A stretch of 64,000 nt of DNA, from assembly GCF_905220365.1 (NCBI RefSeq), contig NC_061134.1, forward strand, positions 11,609,001 to 11,673,000, written 5' to 3'. The notes beneath the pieces are model-generated. The model made no database searches, had not been told where the DNA came from, and was given only the letters and a program-made list of their open reading frames with translations. The stretch is from Vanessa cardui (lineage: Eukaryota; Arthropoda; Insecta; Lepidoptera; Nymphalidae). Of this stretch, positions 34,061-46,400 are shown one piece after another (positions within the stretch are counted from its first letter, which is position 1; each line of letters opens with the position of its first letter). Both the position numbers and the translations under genes were made by a program.

Positions 34061-34112
34061 ATAGTTACTGATTTACTTAAATGAAATATATAATTAATCA
34101 AATATATATAAA

Positions 34113-34223
34113 TAAACGTATGCCTTCAAACTCCACTAACCTTCATTGGAACAGCGTGGAATATGTCCCAAACCTTCTCCTCAAAGGGTGAGGAGTGGGT
34201 AATTTACAGGCTGTTGTTATTAT
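34113..34223 (+). mobile_element. SINE family 1, 3' fragment
   Basis: Only the body and tail remain (CATTGGAACAGCGTGGAATAT to ACAGGCTGTTGTT). Confidence 0.75.
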
Positions 34224-35906
34224 GCCTTCAAATTGAAGAATACAACTTGACGCTAGTCATGCTCATCTGTTGTATCAAATAAGGTTTTAATCCACACATG
34301 TGTATATTACATAATGTATAATTTGATAATGTCGTAGTCGCAAACACCTAGCTCCAATAAATATACACTGATCTAGCATTCAAGTTGATAAATTACAACT
34401 TAAACACGCTTTCTACTAAGTTTTCGACATTAAAATCGCTCTTGAAGTTTGATTGGCCCGTCAAAGTTTTACGAACAGACGTAGGTTCATTATCTGCAGT
34501 TGACAGACGTTTAGAAGCTACATTGTACTCTGAGAGCGGTTATCTTAATCTATGAAACGAGAGCATTAATGTCTCTGTATGTTTTTTGCAATACTTTCTT
34601 TTCTTCATAATGAGAACGGTGTTAAGAAACCTTTACGCAAGGAGAATTTATATTATAATAATAATAAAAAATAAACAGATTAAAAAGAGAAGAGTCAAGG
34701 GTTTATAATAATTCAACGACAAGAAGAAAATGTAGTGTGAATCAAAACAATAATAAAAAGAGATAGAGAGAAAGAGAAAGGGAGAGGGAGGGAGGGAGAA
34801 AGGTATTACTTAACGATTTCTTCCCGATCATTCTACTGTAAGCTGCGTAAGAGAATGACGTTTAAAATAAAACATATAAATACTTAGATATATAAAAAGA
34901 TAAATATTTACATATAGTGGTGGTTAATTAAAAACCCCTTTAACAATACTCTATATCTTTATTTTCTTACGAAACACGCAAGTTTCCTCACGATGTTTTC
35001 CTTGACCAAGTTAAATACTAATTAAAAACAAAATTAACTACAAGAAAACTTAGTGCTTTATGCTTTATATTTGAACTTATAATTATCGTTTAAGATTCAT
35101 TTTATCTAGCTATTGAACCATCGTTGCTCTACATTGCTCTAGCGAAGTAAAAAATCGCAGGATCATACACGACTTTGGGCAATTGTCATCCCCACTTTTC
35201 CACAAGTGAGCTTAATAGATGGAGTCAATAGGAATTACTAAAATCTTTAATTAATTTGGAGCATTGCTAGTATTCTTTAATAGCTAATATATATAGTAGT
35301 GTCTTTACATAGAAGAAACTTATACGAATGTAGTCTAGCATAAGATATGCACGGCGAAATAAACATTATACATAAAGGCCCGATGTGGTTTTCCGCGGCT
35401 TAAAGCCAGAATAATAGATGACTTCAATCCTCTCTCGTATTCAATGGAAGCTAATATCATAATGTTGGGAGCACATGGTTATGAATACACGGCTTTATTT
35501 GATGTCTTCTCCTATTTTATGCTTAACTGCGTCACGAATAAAGCCATGCGAAGATAATCTGAGTATGTGTGTAATATGTAAGTGCCTTGTACGTATTTAC
35601 ACACTCACACATACATACATTTCGAACATTTTATTGTATTATAATTAGTTGCTTAATTTCAGCTTCAGTAGCATGACATGGCGAGTAAGTAAACATTTAA
35701 AGGAGTTTTTATTTATTAAGATTTATGCAAATCAGGAAATACTTATTGTATGCCTGAAATACAGCTTGTTTATAAGCAAGACAAAAAATTGTAATCGTAA
35801 ACAATACTTGTAATATTTATTGACGTCTTTACCATAATTATGAGCCAATAGCTTTACCCTTGTCCCGATTATTTGGGAATGCTTATGTTGGTGGTTTGGG
35901 TCAAAC
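34224..35906. other. AT-rich sequence, no gene
   Basis: Contains the polypurine tract at 34757 and a short SINE-like trace at 34975-35030 (GTTTCCTCACGATGTTTTCC). Otherwise nothing. Confidence 0.45.
34757..34803. repeat. polypurine tract
   Basis: About 45 bases of almost pure purine on the plus strand (AGAGAAAGAGAAAGGGAGAG and GGGAGGGAGGGAG). Possible triplex-forming or mutable tract; no other feature is near. Confidence 0.8.
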
Positions 35907-36204
35907 ACAGCCAACAGCCTGCAAATTTCCCACTGCTGGGCTGAGGCCTCCTCTCCCGAGAGAGTGTTCGGAACATATTCCATCACGCTGTTCCAATGCA
36001 GGTTGGCGGAATGCACATGTAGCAGAATTTCAACGAAATCAGACACAACAGGTTTCTTTACGATGTTTTCTTTTACCACTGAGCACGAGATGAATTATAA
36101 ACACAAATTAAGTACATATATATAGTGGTGCTTGCCTGGATTTGAACACGAAATCATCGGTAAAGATGCACGTGTTCAAACCACTGGGCCATCTCCGCTT
36201 CATA
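35907..36204 (-). mobile_element. SINE family 1, full length
   Basis: Minus strand, from CAACAGCCTGCAAATTTCCC to GGCCATCTCCGC. Moderately diverged. Confidence 0.85.
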
Positions 36205-37013
36205 TAGATGTACATACATACATAGTTAATACTAAAACGTCATATATTCGAATTTTAACATCCACATGGATTGAGCTCAGGTCTATTCTTCTGTGATAGA
36301 CATCATACGGCGCTTATCTCAAGTTGTTGTTTTTTTTGTTCCTGTCTTGCAAAAACAAAAACAAGTACGAAACCAAAATAGGAATATACAGTATAAAAAA
36401 CAAGAGGTTTCGTGGAACACCCGGTTGGAACGAAATTGTTCTCTTATAATCTATATTATGCATACCATACAAATTGGAATAAATTAACAATTTTTGAGAA
36501 TAATTAAATGAATTATATTATTTCATTTTACCATTAAAAAAAGAAAGAAACAAGAGAGGGTCGCCCAGAGGTCGTTTTCCTTACGTTACGATATTTGACA
36601 GTTCACTCACAAGCCGCAAAAAGAAACTTTTTCAACAAAAAAATATCTCGATACATTTATATACCAATTGATAAAATATAGATAACCATATCGGACAATT
36701 TTTGCCTTTGTCACTAGCTTCAAATAAAAAATGTATAATATGAAGCAATAAAAAAATAATAAACGTCGACGGCAAAATTCATATCAACTCTTTAAATATT
36801 TCAGTTTCGAATCAAATTGTAACTGAATTTAATTCGTGAATCGTGTTTTGTTTCAAATAGAAAATAGCTTTACAGCAAAATCGATTATAATTCGGTTTCG
36901 AATTTAACACCAGTGAGAGAGGAAGAAAAACGTCAATATTAAAATAAGCCATCAACCAGGAAATTCTGTAAGTGTTCTGTAGTGACTGTTGTTACTAGAC
37001 GCCTAACTGATTT
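36205..37013. other. AT-rich sequence, nothing recognised
   Basis: No repeat family or convincing frame. 37271-38302 is similar, with a diverged LINE-end trace at 38100-38200. Confidence 0.45.
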
Positions 37014-37270
37014 TTCTTTATGCCATACGTGGCAAACGAGCTACTACTCGGCTCACTTGATGGAATATGCTTGCTGGTGCGTTGAAGGCAATTAAGGAAG
37101 GAGTACGCTCTTTTATTGAAAGTTTCCAAGTTGTATCGGTTCGGAAAACCACCGGCGAAGTCAGGTTCCACATGGTTGGATGTAGAAATTGTCTTAAAAA
37201 TTGCTTCGTTGTGGATTTTCGAACCTCTAGATTGACGGGTAAGTGACCTAGTACAAAGTCAGAAGTCACA
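37014..37270 (-). pseudogene. 3' fragment of the Jockey-group LINE
   Basis: Minus-strand remains of the C terminus: LEVRKSTTKQFLRQFL and MWNLTSPVVF correspond to LDVRKSTTARFLRHFL and LWNQLSPAVF of the intact element at 13446. The 3' UTR follows to a T run at 37014. 5'-truncated and frame-shifted. Confidence 0.85.
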
Positions 37271-38302
37271 TGACATCTTAGTTCTAAGGTTTAGTGATCG
37301 GCGATGTAAGGAATGGTCATTACTTACAGGACTTTCTATGGTGATCACGTCCACAATACTGTATACGAAGAGAAAATTCAGTTGATAATTAATGAATACT
37401 GGCCGTAAGCAAAAAACTACAATTAAATTAATTGTTTCCTTCCTGTTCGCGATAGCAAAATAAACTACAAGAAATATAACCGTGTACAGTAGAACAGTAC
37501 GTTTACTCAGCTACATTTCCACCTCCCCGTTTTAAAGTCAAGATAAATATAGGAATGGTTACGCTGTGAAAAAAAAGGGAGAATATTTTAGGGCTGGCAG
37601 CTTTTTCATTTTTAGATATAATCTTCGAATATTATTATTTGTATTTTATTTATATAAAAAGTTTTCAGTTCGACATGCTTGTATGTGTTACATTGTTAGA
37701 ATTAAATTATATTTGAGTTTGATGATTTAGGCTTCCAAGCACGTATGCTTAATTCAGTAAGTGTATGTTTGTCCACGTTTTTCTCGAAAACCAAAAGCCG
37801 TATTGAGATGATCATTTTTTTAAATTTAAGTAGTACCTAACACTACAAACTTAGGGAACACTGTAAGTTTCTTTAAAATCCGTATAGTATTTTTATAGAT
37901 ATATATTTTTTTATTTGTAGTTTACAAGTTGTTTCTAATTTTGACGCCTGTTTAATTTTTTTAATCTGTAATAAGTTGTTACCTGCTATTTCAGCTCACT
38001 TGACACGTATTAAACCAAAGAAGCCCATGAACTTAGGGTTTATGTTTAAAACAAACAGACTGACAGACGATGTTACTTTATTAATACTTTATAAATATCT
38101 AAATCAAAATAAAATAAACTTTATTAAACTTTATCGCCCTCATTATAATCAGTTTTTAATTGACGTTTTTACTCAGTAGTTACTTTTTTCCAACAAATAC
38201 AACAATGTTATATTAATTTATAATCTATGGTTAGTTTTATGTGATAATAACATTTTTATGATCGTATTGGGAACATTTTGAGTTGTACTAGCTTTGTAAA
38301 TA

Positions 38303-38395
38303 TGAGACTACATCACACACATTACTCTGATCCCAATGTAAGTAGCTAAAGCACTTGTGTTATGGAAAATCAGACGTAATGACGGTACCACACGG
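38303..38395 (-). mobile_element. SINE family 2, 3' fragment
   Basis: Only the 3' half remains (ACATCACACACATTACTCTG to GACGGTACCACA). Confidence 0.75.
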
Positions 38396-39027
38396 TATAT
38401 TGAATCATTATAAACACATTTATTTTTAATACGTTTCATTTTTATATTATATTTTCTGCTTGAAAGTAAACAAGTATAACTTATTTATTTATGTTTTTCA
38501 GCAACGTTAAATATATCTGCGAAATTTGTAATTTTGAAGTTCAAATCACTGTACAAAGTTTCAAAAGGTTTTATATCTCGTAAAAGGTGTATGCATTTTA
38601 ATTTTAAACAAAAATATGCAACTTTCATTCTGCGTTCTAATTTAAATGCCCTCAACTATTCACCGGCCTGTTCTGAATTCAAACAATTAGTAGCAACCCT
38701 AGAATAGTTACAAATGGCACACAGAATGGCTGTGAAACGTTGACCTACATTCGTGAATTCGACGCTTCTAATAAAAACATCCATCGAAATACTATTGTGC
38801 CTTTATATTATTTTGATAAACGCGAGCCATCATCGACGTTTTTATTGTTCACAGGAACAAAGTTATGGTTTAATACGTAGTTTGGTAATATTTGCATCAA
38901 TCAAGGCTCAATTTAAATAAAGAAAATAAAAGAACCAGCTAAGTAGACCTCTCAAAGTCAGTAGAAAGTTTGGAGTTTATATCATCACATTGCTTTATTA
39001 GAAGTTGATATAGATATAAGTAAAAGT

Positions 39028-39340
39028 AAAGTAACAGTCTGGTAAATTTCCCATTGCTGAGATAAGGCCTCCTCTCCCATCAAGGAGAGGGTTTGGAACA
39101 TATTCCACCACGCTGTTCCAATGCTGGTTGGTGGAATGCACATGTGGCAGAATTTCCATGAAATTAGGCACATGCAGGTTTCCTCACGATGTTTTCCTTC
39201 ACTGCCGAGCACGAGATGAATTATAAATAACAAATTAAGCACATATATATAGTAACATACATATAGTGGTGCATGCCTGGGTTTGAACCTGAAATCATCG
39301 CTAAAGATGCACTCGTTCTAACCAGTGGGCCATCTCAGCT
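39028..39340 (-). mobile_element. SINE family 1, full length
   Basis: Minus strand, tail side ACTTTTACTTATATC, then the body and the tRNA-like head ending GGCCATCTCAGC. It contains an extra ACATATATATAGT unit. Confidence 0.85.
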
Positions 39341-39350
39341 ATAGATATAT

Positions 39351-39543
39351 CTATATTGATATTATAAATGTGAAAGTAACTGTCTGTCTGTTTTTCTATC
39401 ACTCTTTCACGACCAAACCGCTTAACCGAATTTAATGAAATTTGGTATGATGCAAACTTGAACTCCTAAAAAGGACTTTTTTGCCTAACACTCATGACAA
39501 CCAACACCCTAAAATGCGAGCAAAGCAGCGGGCGAGTGCTAGT
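39351..39543 (+). mobile_element. short Helitron-like element, GAAGCCGCGGGC subfamily
   Basis: Complete copy from CTATATTGATATTATAAATG to GCGGGCGAGTGCTAGT. Confidence 0.65.
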
Positions 39544-40417
39544 AGTTGTATATTTCAATTTATTCATAGCTATCGAGAAAGATATTACTTATAAGCGCAA
39601 CAGGCTATTTGACAATGCGAAAAATAAATTGTGAATTTTTGTAATCAGTGTATATTATGAGTTTGAAAATGGTTATTTACTAACGAAAGTTGAAAATAAT
39701 ACTTAATTTAATCAAAAATCCATAAATAAAATTGCATTTTCCTAAACGTTTGCCACGTGACACAGAACGCTCCTGATTGGCCGGGCTTATGATGAAGTCA
39801 CTTTCTTGTAAACTTTGCTTTTCTGGTATATGTACCACAGATTAAAATACAGAAAAGTGACGTCACCGACCCCATTGCAGCGCCATATCGTCCAAGTAGC
39901 GTTTTTGCACGCTATTTAAATATGGACTTTTTAATGTGATATTTTTCGGCAAATATGTACTAGAAATAAAAAATACAACTTTTACTGGGTTCCGTAACTA
40001 CTACTAAATAATATAAAACGGATTTTAAAAAACCAGTCAAATAGCCTATTTAAGCCTAGGAAAAATCAATAATGCTTGCTCGAGTTTGTGATGATGTTGG
40101 AATCCACATATTACATATAGTGAATCACTTCGAGTCTTAAGCGTCATAATATAAAAAGCGATAAAAAATAGATTAAGCCAAATATCCTGATAGAACAGTT
40201 TTTCAAATGACGTCATACGGAACATAATCAATATTTAATATGGCTTTTTTTATAACTGTCATAATATTTATCAGCCTGGTTTTATTAATCCATTTCATTT
40301 TTATTGCCACTTTTTTAGATTTGGAATCTATGTATGAACTAAAAGTTAAGATTTATAGTAATCCTAAGACGGTTTGAATATTGAAATCGAGTTTCAGGTT
40401 GTATAAGATTTGATGAC

Positions 40418-40640
40418 CCCATGGTCGAGTGGTGTGTACACCAGTTTTCATGGGTACGCCACTCTGAGGTCCCGGGTTCGATTCCCGGCCGAGTCGATGT
40501 AGATTACCATTAGTTTTCTATGTTGTCTTGGGTCTGGGTGTTTGTGGTACCGTCGTTACTTCTGATTTCCATAACACAAGTGCTTCAGCTACTTACATTG
40601 GGATTAGAGTAATGTATGTGATGTTGTCTCATATTTTATT
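40418..40640 (+). mobile_element. SINE family 2, full length
   Basis: Clean plus-strand copy with B box GGGTTCGATTCCCGGCCGAG and end ATGTTGTCTCATATTTTATT. A minus-strand Lep1-like element starts about 30 bp after it. Confidence 0.85.
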
Positions 40641-40667
40641 TTTTTTTAATTTTTTTTATGAGATACA

Positions 40668-40939
40668 AGCGACCCGCCCCGGCTTCGCACGGGTGCAACA
40701 CTGACACAAAATATACTACAGAATTTGTTTATTTACGGCATCACTTTACAAACTTCTAAAATTATCAGTGTTTCTATACTATATTGTCCATGCATTATAT
40801 ATAAAAACCTTCCTCTCGAATCACTCTATCTATTAAAAAAATTGCATCAAAATCCATTGCGTAGTTTTCAAGATTTAAGCATAAAAAGGGACATAGGGAC
40901 AGAGAAAGCGAGTTTGTTTTATACTATGTAGTATAAAAC
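40668..40939 (-). mobile_element. Lep1-like Helitron with head-to-head 5' junction
   Basis: Minus strand, from GCGACCCGCCCCGGCTTCGC to TTTGTTTTATACTATG. Its 5' end continues into a mirror piece of the same 5' end (40916-40939). Confidence 0.8.
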
Positions 40940-41034
40940 AAAGTAAAATGATGATAAGAATGATTGAAGAATGGTTCCATCATAGGACGCTAATTACTGT
41001 CAATAACAGCATTGTAAATGTGTTTATTTGAAAA

Positions 41035-41186
41035 GAGCAACTATGCGAGTTTCTTGCCGTTTCTTCTCGCTAGAAGCTGCTTTCCGAAACGGTGGTAGTA
41101 TTTGATTATTGACGATTCAAAAACGCTTCATTATGAAGTTTACTTGAATAAAATTGATTTGATTTGATTTGATTTGATTTGATTAT
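41035..41186 (+). mobile_element. LINE 3' end with GATTT tail
   Basis: Family marks: GAGTTTCTTGCCGGTTCTTC, AACCGGTGGTAG, TTGAATAAA and a short tandem-repeat tail. This copy ends with GATTT repeats (41156-41184). Probably the 3' end of another LINE. Other pieces: 27665-27760, 28870-29060 (-), 33955-34060 (-), 49770-49880, 52575-52695 and 62885-63010. Confidence 0.65.
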
Positions 41187-41187
41187 C

Positions 41188-41425
41188 TATACATATAATA
41201 AAATTGGAGTGTCTGTTTGTAATATTAAAATAGGAGGGCTATTATATATATTTTACTCAACTCATATTTATGTACGCGGTACATATACCACAATAATATT
41301 TTTTACAAATTTTTTGTCCGTCTGTTCCGGTTAATCTCTAAACAGCTGGACCAATTTTGACGGGACTTTCACTGGCAGATAACTAATATATTAAGGAGTA
41401 ACATAGGCTACAATAATCAAACGCG
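41188..41425 (+). repeat. interspersed repeat R3
   Basis: Clean copy from TATACATATAATAAAATTGG to GGAGTAACATAGGCTACAAT. It abuts the GATTT-repeat tail of a LINE end. Confidence 0.7.
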
Positions 41426-41819
41426 TACAAGGTCGCGGGCACAGCCTGTGAGCAACACGAAGCAACAGCTTTAATGCCAACTTGGGGTTAATTGACAATG
41501 TATGGAATTGCGAATGCCTTCCAGCGTGAATATCTACGAGCGGAGTAATGGCCCAATTACGCTTCGACATTCGAAAATCGAAGATGAAGCGATCCGGATC
41601 ATTCTAACGTCAATTACAACTTGTGAAACGTGCATCAACAATTTGTGTGTCTGTGTGTGACTGTGTGTGTGCGAGAGAGTTGACAACAATTAGTCTAAAC
41701 AATACAATAAATACACACCACACCTTACATGGAAGCTTAAGCTATTATGATAATGAAGTATGAAGTCAAACACTCGTATTTTGCATTATGATCTTTACGA
41801 TGATGACTTGCAAAAAATA

Positions 41820-42038
41820 TATCACTACATAGTGTAAAATAAAGTCGCTTTATCAATTTCTATATCCCTTTGTATGCTTAAATCTTTAAAACTACGCAAC
41901 TAATTTTGATGCAGTTTTTTTAATAGATAGATTGATTCGAGGCGAAGGTTATTCATTATAAAACATGGACAATAATATAGTAAGTAAGTATATTTAGTAT
42001 TAGTATAGCACCCGTGCGAAGCCGAGGCGGGTCGCTAG
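41820..42038 (+). mobile_element. Lep1-like Helitron, internally deleted
   Basis: From TATCACTACATAGTGTAAAA to GGCGGGTCGCTAGC. About 40 bp before the 3' end is missing. Confidence 0.75.
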
Positions 42039-42467
42039 CAATTCATAAAAGTCAACTAAAAACAGCAAAGGGAACGGGATTTTACATTGATTTATATTCC
42101 ACTTTTTGTTTAACAACGGTTTTTATTATGTATCTAGTGTCTTTACTTAATTTTAAGCCTTTGTGCAAGCCCGCCTGATGCGGAGACAAAGGGTAGTTAT
42201 TAAGGTTGATGGCACATGTAAAGAATGCTTAATATTTATTACAATCCACAATATCTATAGGTGGTGATCACGTACCATCAGGTAACCCATTTGATGGTCC
42301 ATATATAATTATCCATACATAATTTAATCTAACAACATTCACGGGCCCACAGTTGCCCGAACCATTTTTACATTCTACTTTAATACATTTTTCCCTTTTT
42401 ATATTTTTACTTATTAATACATCCATATTATTTATTATTAAAAAAAAAAGTATATCACGTACAGAAT

Positions 42468-42774
42468 GAGCTGAGATGGCCCAGTGGTTAGAACGCGTGC
42501 ATCTTAACCGATGATTGCGGGTTCAAACCCAGGCAAGCACCACTATATATATGTGCTTAATTGTGTTTATAATTCATCTCGTGCTCGGCGGTGAAGGAAA
42601 ACATCGTGAGGAAACCTGCATGTGTCTAATTTCATCGAAATTCTGTCACATGTGCATTCCACCAACCCGCATTGGAACAGCGTGGTGGAATATGTTCCAA
42701 TCACTCTCCTTAATGGAAGAGGAGGTCTTATCTCAGCAGTGGGAAATTTACAGGCTGTTACTTTACTTTACTTT
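42468..42774 (+). mobile_element. SINE family 1, young full-length copy with target duplication
   Basis: Complete copy flanked by a perfect 11-bp duplication ACGTACAGAAT (42457-42467 and 42775-42785). Tail TTACTTTACTTTACTTT. A good reference copy for the family in this genome. Confidence 0.92.
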
Positions 42775-42810
42775 ACGTACAGAATAAATCTAACTTAGGA
42801 AACATTTATT

Positions 42811-42960
42811 ACTAGTAGTCGCCCGCGGATTCGCTCGCCTTTGTCCTTTCTTTGAGTTCCAGTTTGCTTCATACCAAATTTTATCAAATTCGGTTCAGCG
42901 GTTTTTAGTGAAAGAGAGAGTGACAGAGTTACTTTCACATTTATATTATTAATATAGATT
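42811..42960 (-). mobile_element. short Helitron-like element, GAAGCCGCGGGC subfamily
   Basis: Minus strand from ACTAGTAGTCGCCCGCGG to TTATATTATTAATATAG; internal deletion near its 3' part. Confidence 0.65.
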
Positions 42961-43897
42961 TAACTCATTCATGTTTTAAGAATTGGCATTGCCTTATAAG
43001 ACGAAGTAACTGACGTGAAAACGTCAAAAGAAGGTGAAGACATCAGTATAACTATTAATAATGTTTTAGGGCATGCAGGATCTTACGTATAGTTTGAGTA
43101 TTTTGAAAAGGTCACTTGTATTAGCTTATATATTTGTGGATCCAGGTCATGTTAAAATGGAAATCTGTATTAGTGCACGAAAATATTCAATAAAATAACA
43201 TAATAATGGTTATAATGGCCAATTCCACTTAAGCTACCAAATTACCAATTACTTGGATGGCCAATCTAATGTCCAAAATTGTACAGCCAACAAATGACAA
43301 ACAATTTACATCAAACCGATCGTCATTTTTTTATCCAATTTCAAAATTAGAATTCACTGAGCCACGGCCTGTGTCTAAAAACGTTGATCAAAGTCTGAGT
43401 TACTAATCAAATAAATATCAAACCGCTCATTGGTCGTAATTTACATCATCGGCAACAAACAACCAATGAACATCGAGATTGAAGTTAAATTAGTTAATTT
43501 GATTTTGATCACTGTTTTGGAAACTGGATGTGAGTCGAACAATAATTAGGTATGTAATCTGATATTGATTGATCATTTCAGTTAATTTTGCTTAGCTCAT
43601 TAATTGTACATTGATTTTCATTTATTTTGATGTTCCTAGAACATCTATTGGACATCAAAAAATCCAAAATCAAATATGAAATACTATTTAAAATATTGGA
43701 AGTTTCTCAAATAATTTTATTAAATTTATTCAAACTTTTTAATCATCAACACATGACGAATGATTTATTTCTTACTTATATAAATCAGTGTGTTCATTTA
43801 AATCGACACCTAATCAAATTACATATTACGGTTCATTTAAAAACTTATAAGCAGGATTTATGTTTTGCTTTATTTAAAAACTTTACCCAGCCAAAAC
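42961..43897. other. AT-rich sequence, no gene
   Basis: A 92-codon frame at 43627-43905 is Ile/Leu/Lys-rich as expected by chance and runs toward the RTE remnant. 44033-45147 holds nothing except a LINE-end trace near 44940-45000 (GGTTGGCGCTGTAAGACATA). Confidence 0.45.
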
Positions 43898-44032
43898 CGA
43901 CCTAAGATCAAATGGACAGATGTGGTCAGAAAAGATCATTGTTCCTACAATATTTCTGAAAACAATACGTCAAATAGAGTGAAGTGGGAGCAAAAGACTT
44001 GGAAGGCAGATCCCACCATCAGATGGGAATAA
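43898..44032 (+). pseudogene. RTE LINE C-terminal remnant
   Basis: 45 codons read RPKIKWTDVVRKDHCS, then NRVKWEQKTWKADPTIRWE and a stop. The RPK-x-KW-x-DV and KADPT motifs are typical of the end of RTE-type EN-RT proteins. The upstream part is lost in AT-rich sequence. Confidence 0.65.
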
Positions 44033-45147
44033 TAAATGCACAGAAGAGAGACGAAGAGAAAACCTATTTAAATTTTTTCTTACAATCTATTCATCAACGA
44101 ACACGCTATGAACATGTATTTCAAACAAAACTATTTAAAAATATGAAATGATATCACCGTATTTAAATAATATTTCAATTTCTTAGAAGACTATCAAATT
44201 AAGTTTATGGTCCATATATAGTCCAGCACTTTCCTGAGGCTCTTACAGCTAGCCAATTTCATGGTGCACTGAGCTGTACATACAGAATAGGATTGCAGGA
44301 ATATTTGTAGTGCATTCTCCGTATAAAATAAAAGCATAGAAAATCGTATGTTGAAAAGATATAAGATTTGTTGCCTTAAAGATTTTCCGACGATTTCAAA
44401 TGGAACTCATACAAGATAGAATAAAATAAGTCTTGAATGTTTGTGATAGAATGACTAAAAAATTTGCATAACACTGTTTGCAACTTCTTAACTGGCTGCC
44501 CATAAGAATTTTTTAAAAAAAAAACCTTAAACTTAAATCGACCTTACCGAGTATTTTAATCCAAGACTTTTCCGCAAATAGGTTAACCTATAGTTCAACG
44601 AAATAGTCATTATTTTTATGCCCAAAAAATGTAAAAGGAAATATGAAACATAATAGAAAAATATTTTCATTTACATTTATCGAAAAATGTTGGTTTCCTA
44701 CTCGATTAAATATAAAACTCTGACCAAATAAACCTAGAACAGCTTTGGAAATATTACATTCTGAAGTGGACACTTGGATCGCGGGTGCAGAAGCCAGTTT
44801 TTTATTTCAAATAATGTTAAATTGATTTTCGATTCAATAGGGAACTGGAGAGCACACAGAGCACGGTTTTTATTATCAAGCATTTCATACATATAATAGG
44901 TATGAAGGGCTATCTGATGACAAATGGTCCACACTGTTTATAAAGGTTGGCGCTGTAAGACATATTAACTATTCCTTGAATAGCCAAAGAATAACGTTGG
45001 TTAATTTTGGAACTAAGATGTTATTCGCTGACGATAACGCTAATTATCAATCAAGGCAATAAAATGGAACGATTGATCATCTTCATTAATAATCATTTAT
45101 AGAGCAATATTAAATCTTAAACTATTTTATATTAACAACAACAACAA

Positions 45148-45440
45148 TCACGATAACAGCCTGTAAATTTCCCACTGCTAGGCTAAGGCCTCCTATACTC
45201 TTGAGGAGAAGGTTCGGTACATATTCCACCAATGCGGGTTGGTGGAATGTACATGTGGCAAAATTAGGATAAAATAAGCTACATGCAGGTTTCCTGACGA
45301 TGTTTTCCTTTACTACCGAGCACGAAATATATTATAAACGCATATTAAGCACATATATATATAGTGGTGCTTGCCTGGGTTTGAACCCGTAATCATCGGT
45401 TAAGATACACGCTTTCTAACCACTGGACCAGCTCAGCTCA
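45148..45440 (-). mobile_element. SINE family 1, near full length
   Basis: Minus strand from ACAGCCTGTAAATTTCCCAC to CTCAGCTC; a small deletion in the body removes part of the GCGTGGTGGAATAT segment. Confidence 0.85.
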
Positions 45441-45829
45441 ATATAGCTATAGGGTAATATTACACCTTAAAGTATATCATTAAAAAATAACATTTGGTTT
45501 GGTACTATTATTATCGATAGTGAAGTCGCTACTTGCATAATATCCAACTAAATATTACTCAGAGACCCGCGCCAGCACGGTCGGATTGGCGTCGTTTCAA
45601 AAAGGGTTAAGTAGGGATAAGTTTGTAAGTAGATGTTGAAAGAACAGCTTCATAGTGTGATATTTGCCCTCATGATCCTACATTTTGTATATAATGAAGG
45701 CAAAATCTTTTCAAGGGATCAACATTAGGGCCTGATTTATACTAAGCGTTTATGTTAGTTAAATTAATTACGTGTACATAAATTTAATTAATGATATTAA
45801 ATTCCAAACTACAAATTTATGCTATTTAA

Positions 45830-46110
45830 TTAGAATGGCCGATATAGCCCAGAGATTATAACACATGTATCTGATAATTGTGTTCAAATCCAAACCAACT
45901 AAAATCACAAGTGTTTCATTTGTGTCAATAAATAATTTTGCACTCGAGCGCGAATGAAACACTCACAAGCAGCATTTCAATGAAATGATCTCGCATACGT
46001 ATCTACCAAACCGTATTGAGGCAACGTCTTGAAAAAAGTTACAAACCTCGTCCATTGGAGAGTAGGCTTTAGCTCAGTAGTGAATACTTACAAGTTCTTA
46101 CTTAATTTCT
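45830..46110 (+). mobile_element. SINE family 1-like, very old copy
   Basis: The order of blocks is recognisable (GGCCGATATAGCCCAGAGA head; ATTTCAATGAAATGATCTC; GGCTTTAGCTCAGTAGTGAA) but heavily substituted. Confidence 0.55.
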
Positions 46111-46292
46111 AAACTAACATTTAGCTGTCAAAATTTAAGCATGAAGTCAGGCCTGTCAACACAACAGGTAATTCTATTTAAAATATCATTAATGTATCCA
46201 TAGTTTTACAACAACCCAGGGCCTTTCCAACCTTTCCTAGAATAATAAAATTTAATATATGATAATGTAAAATGATATTTTTAATATCAATA

Positions 46293-46400
46293 TCTCCGCA
46301 TATTGCCAGGTCATAGCGACCCACATAGCACAGCAGGCCGCGGGTCGATGTGCGCGCGCCGCAACAGGTGAATGAGCCAGCCCGGCCGGACCTAGCTCTC
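46293..46400. other. isolated GC- and CpG-rich patch of unknown nature
   Basis: About 105 bp rich in CG within AT-rich sequence, with TGCGCGCGCC at 46351. On the plus strand an AG (46308-46309) and a CAG-GTGAAT (46365-46373) would bound a 58-base segment open in one frame. On the minus strand one frame is open across the whole patch and reads GLLCYVGRYDLAICGD. No family recognised; a micro-exon, a repeat fragment and conserved non-coding DNA are all possible. Confidence 0.4.

Noticed and set aside
43627..43905. 92-codon plus frame
   Set aside because: Ile/Leu/Lys/Asn-rich as expected from AT-rich DNA, no motif; it ends beside an RTE remnant in a different frame.
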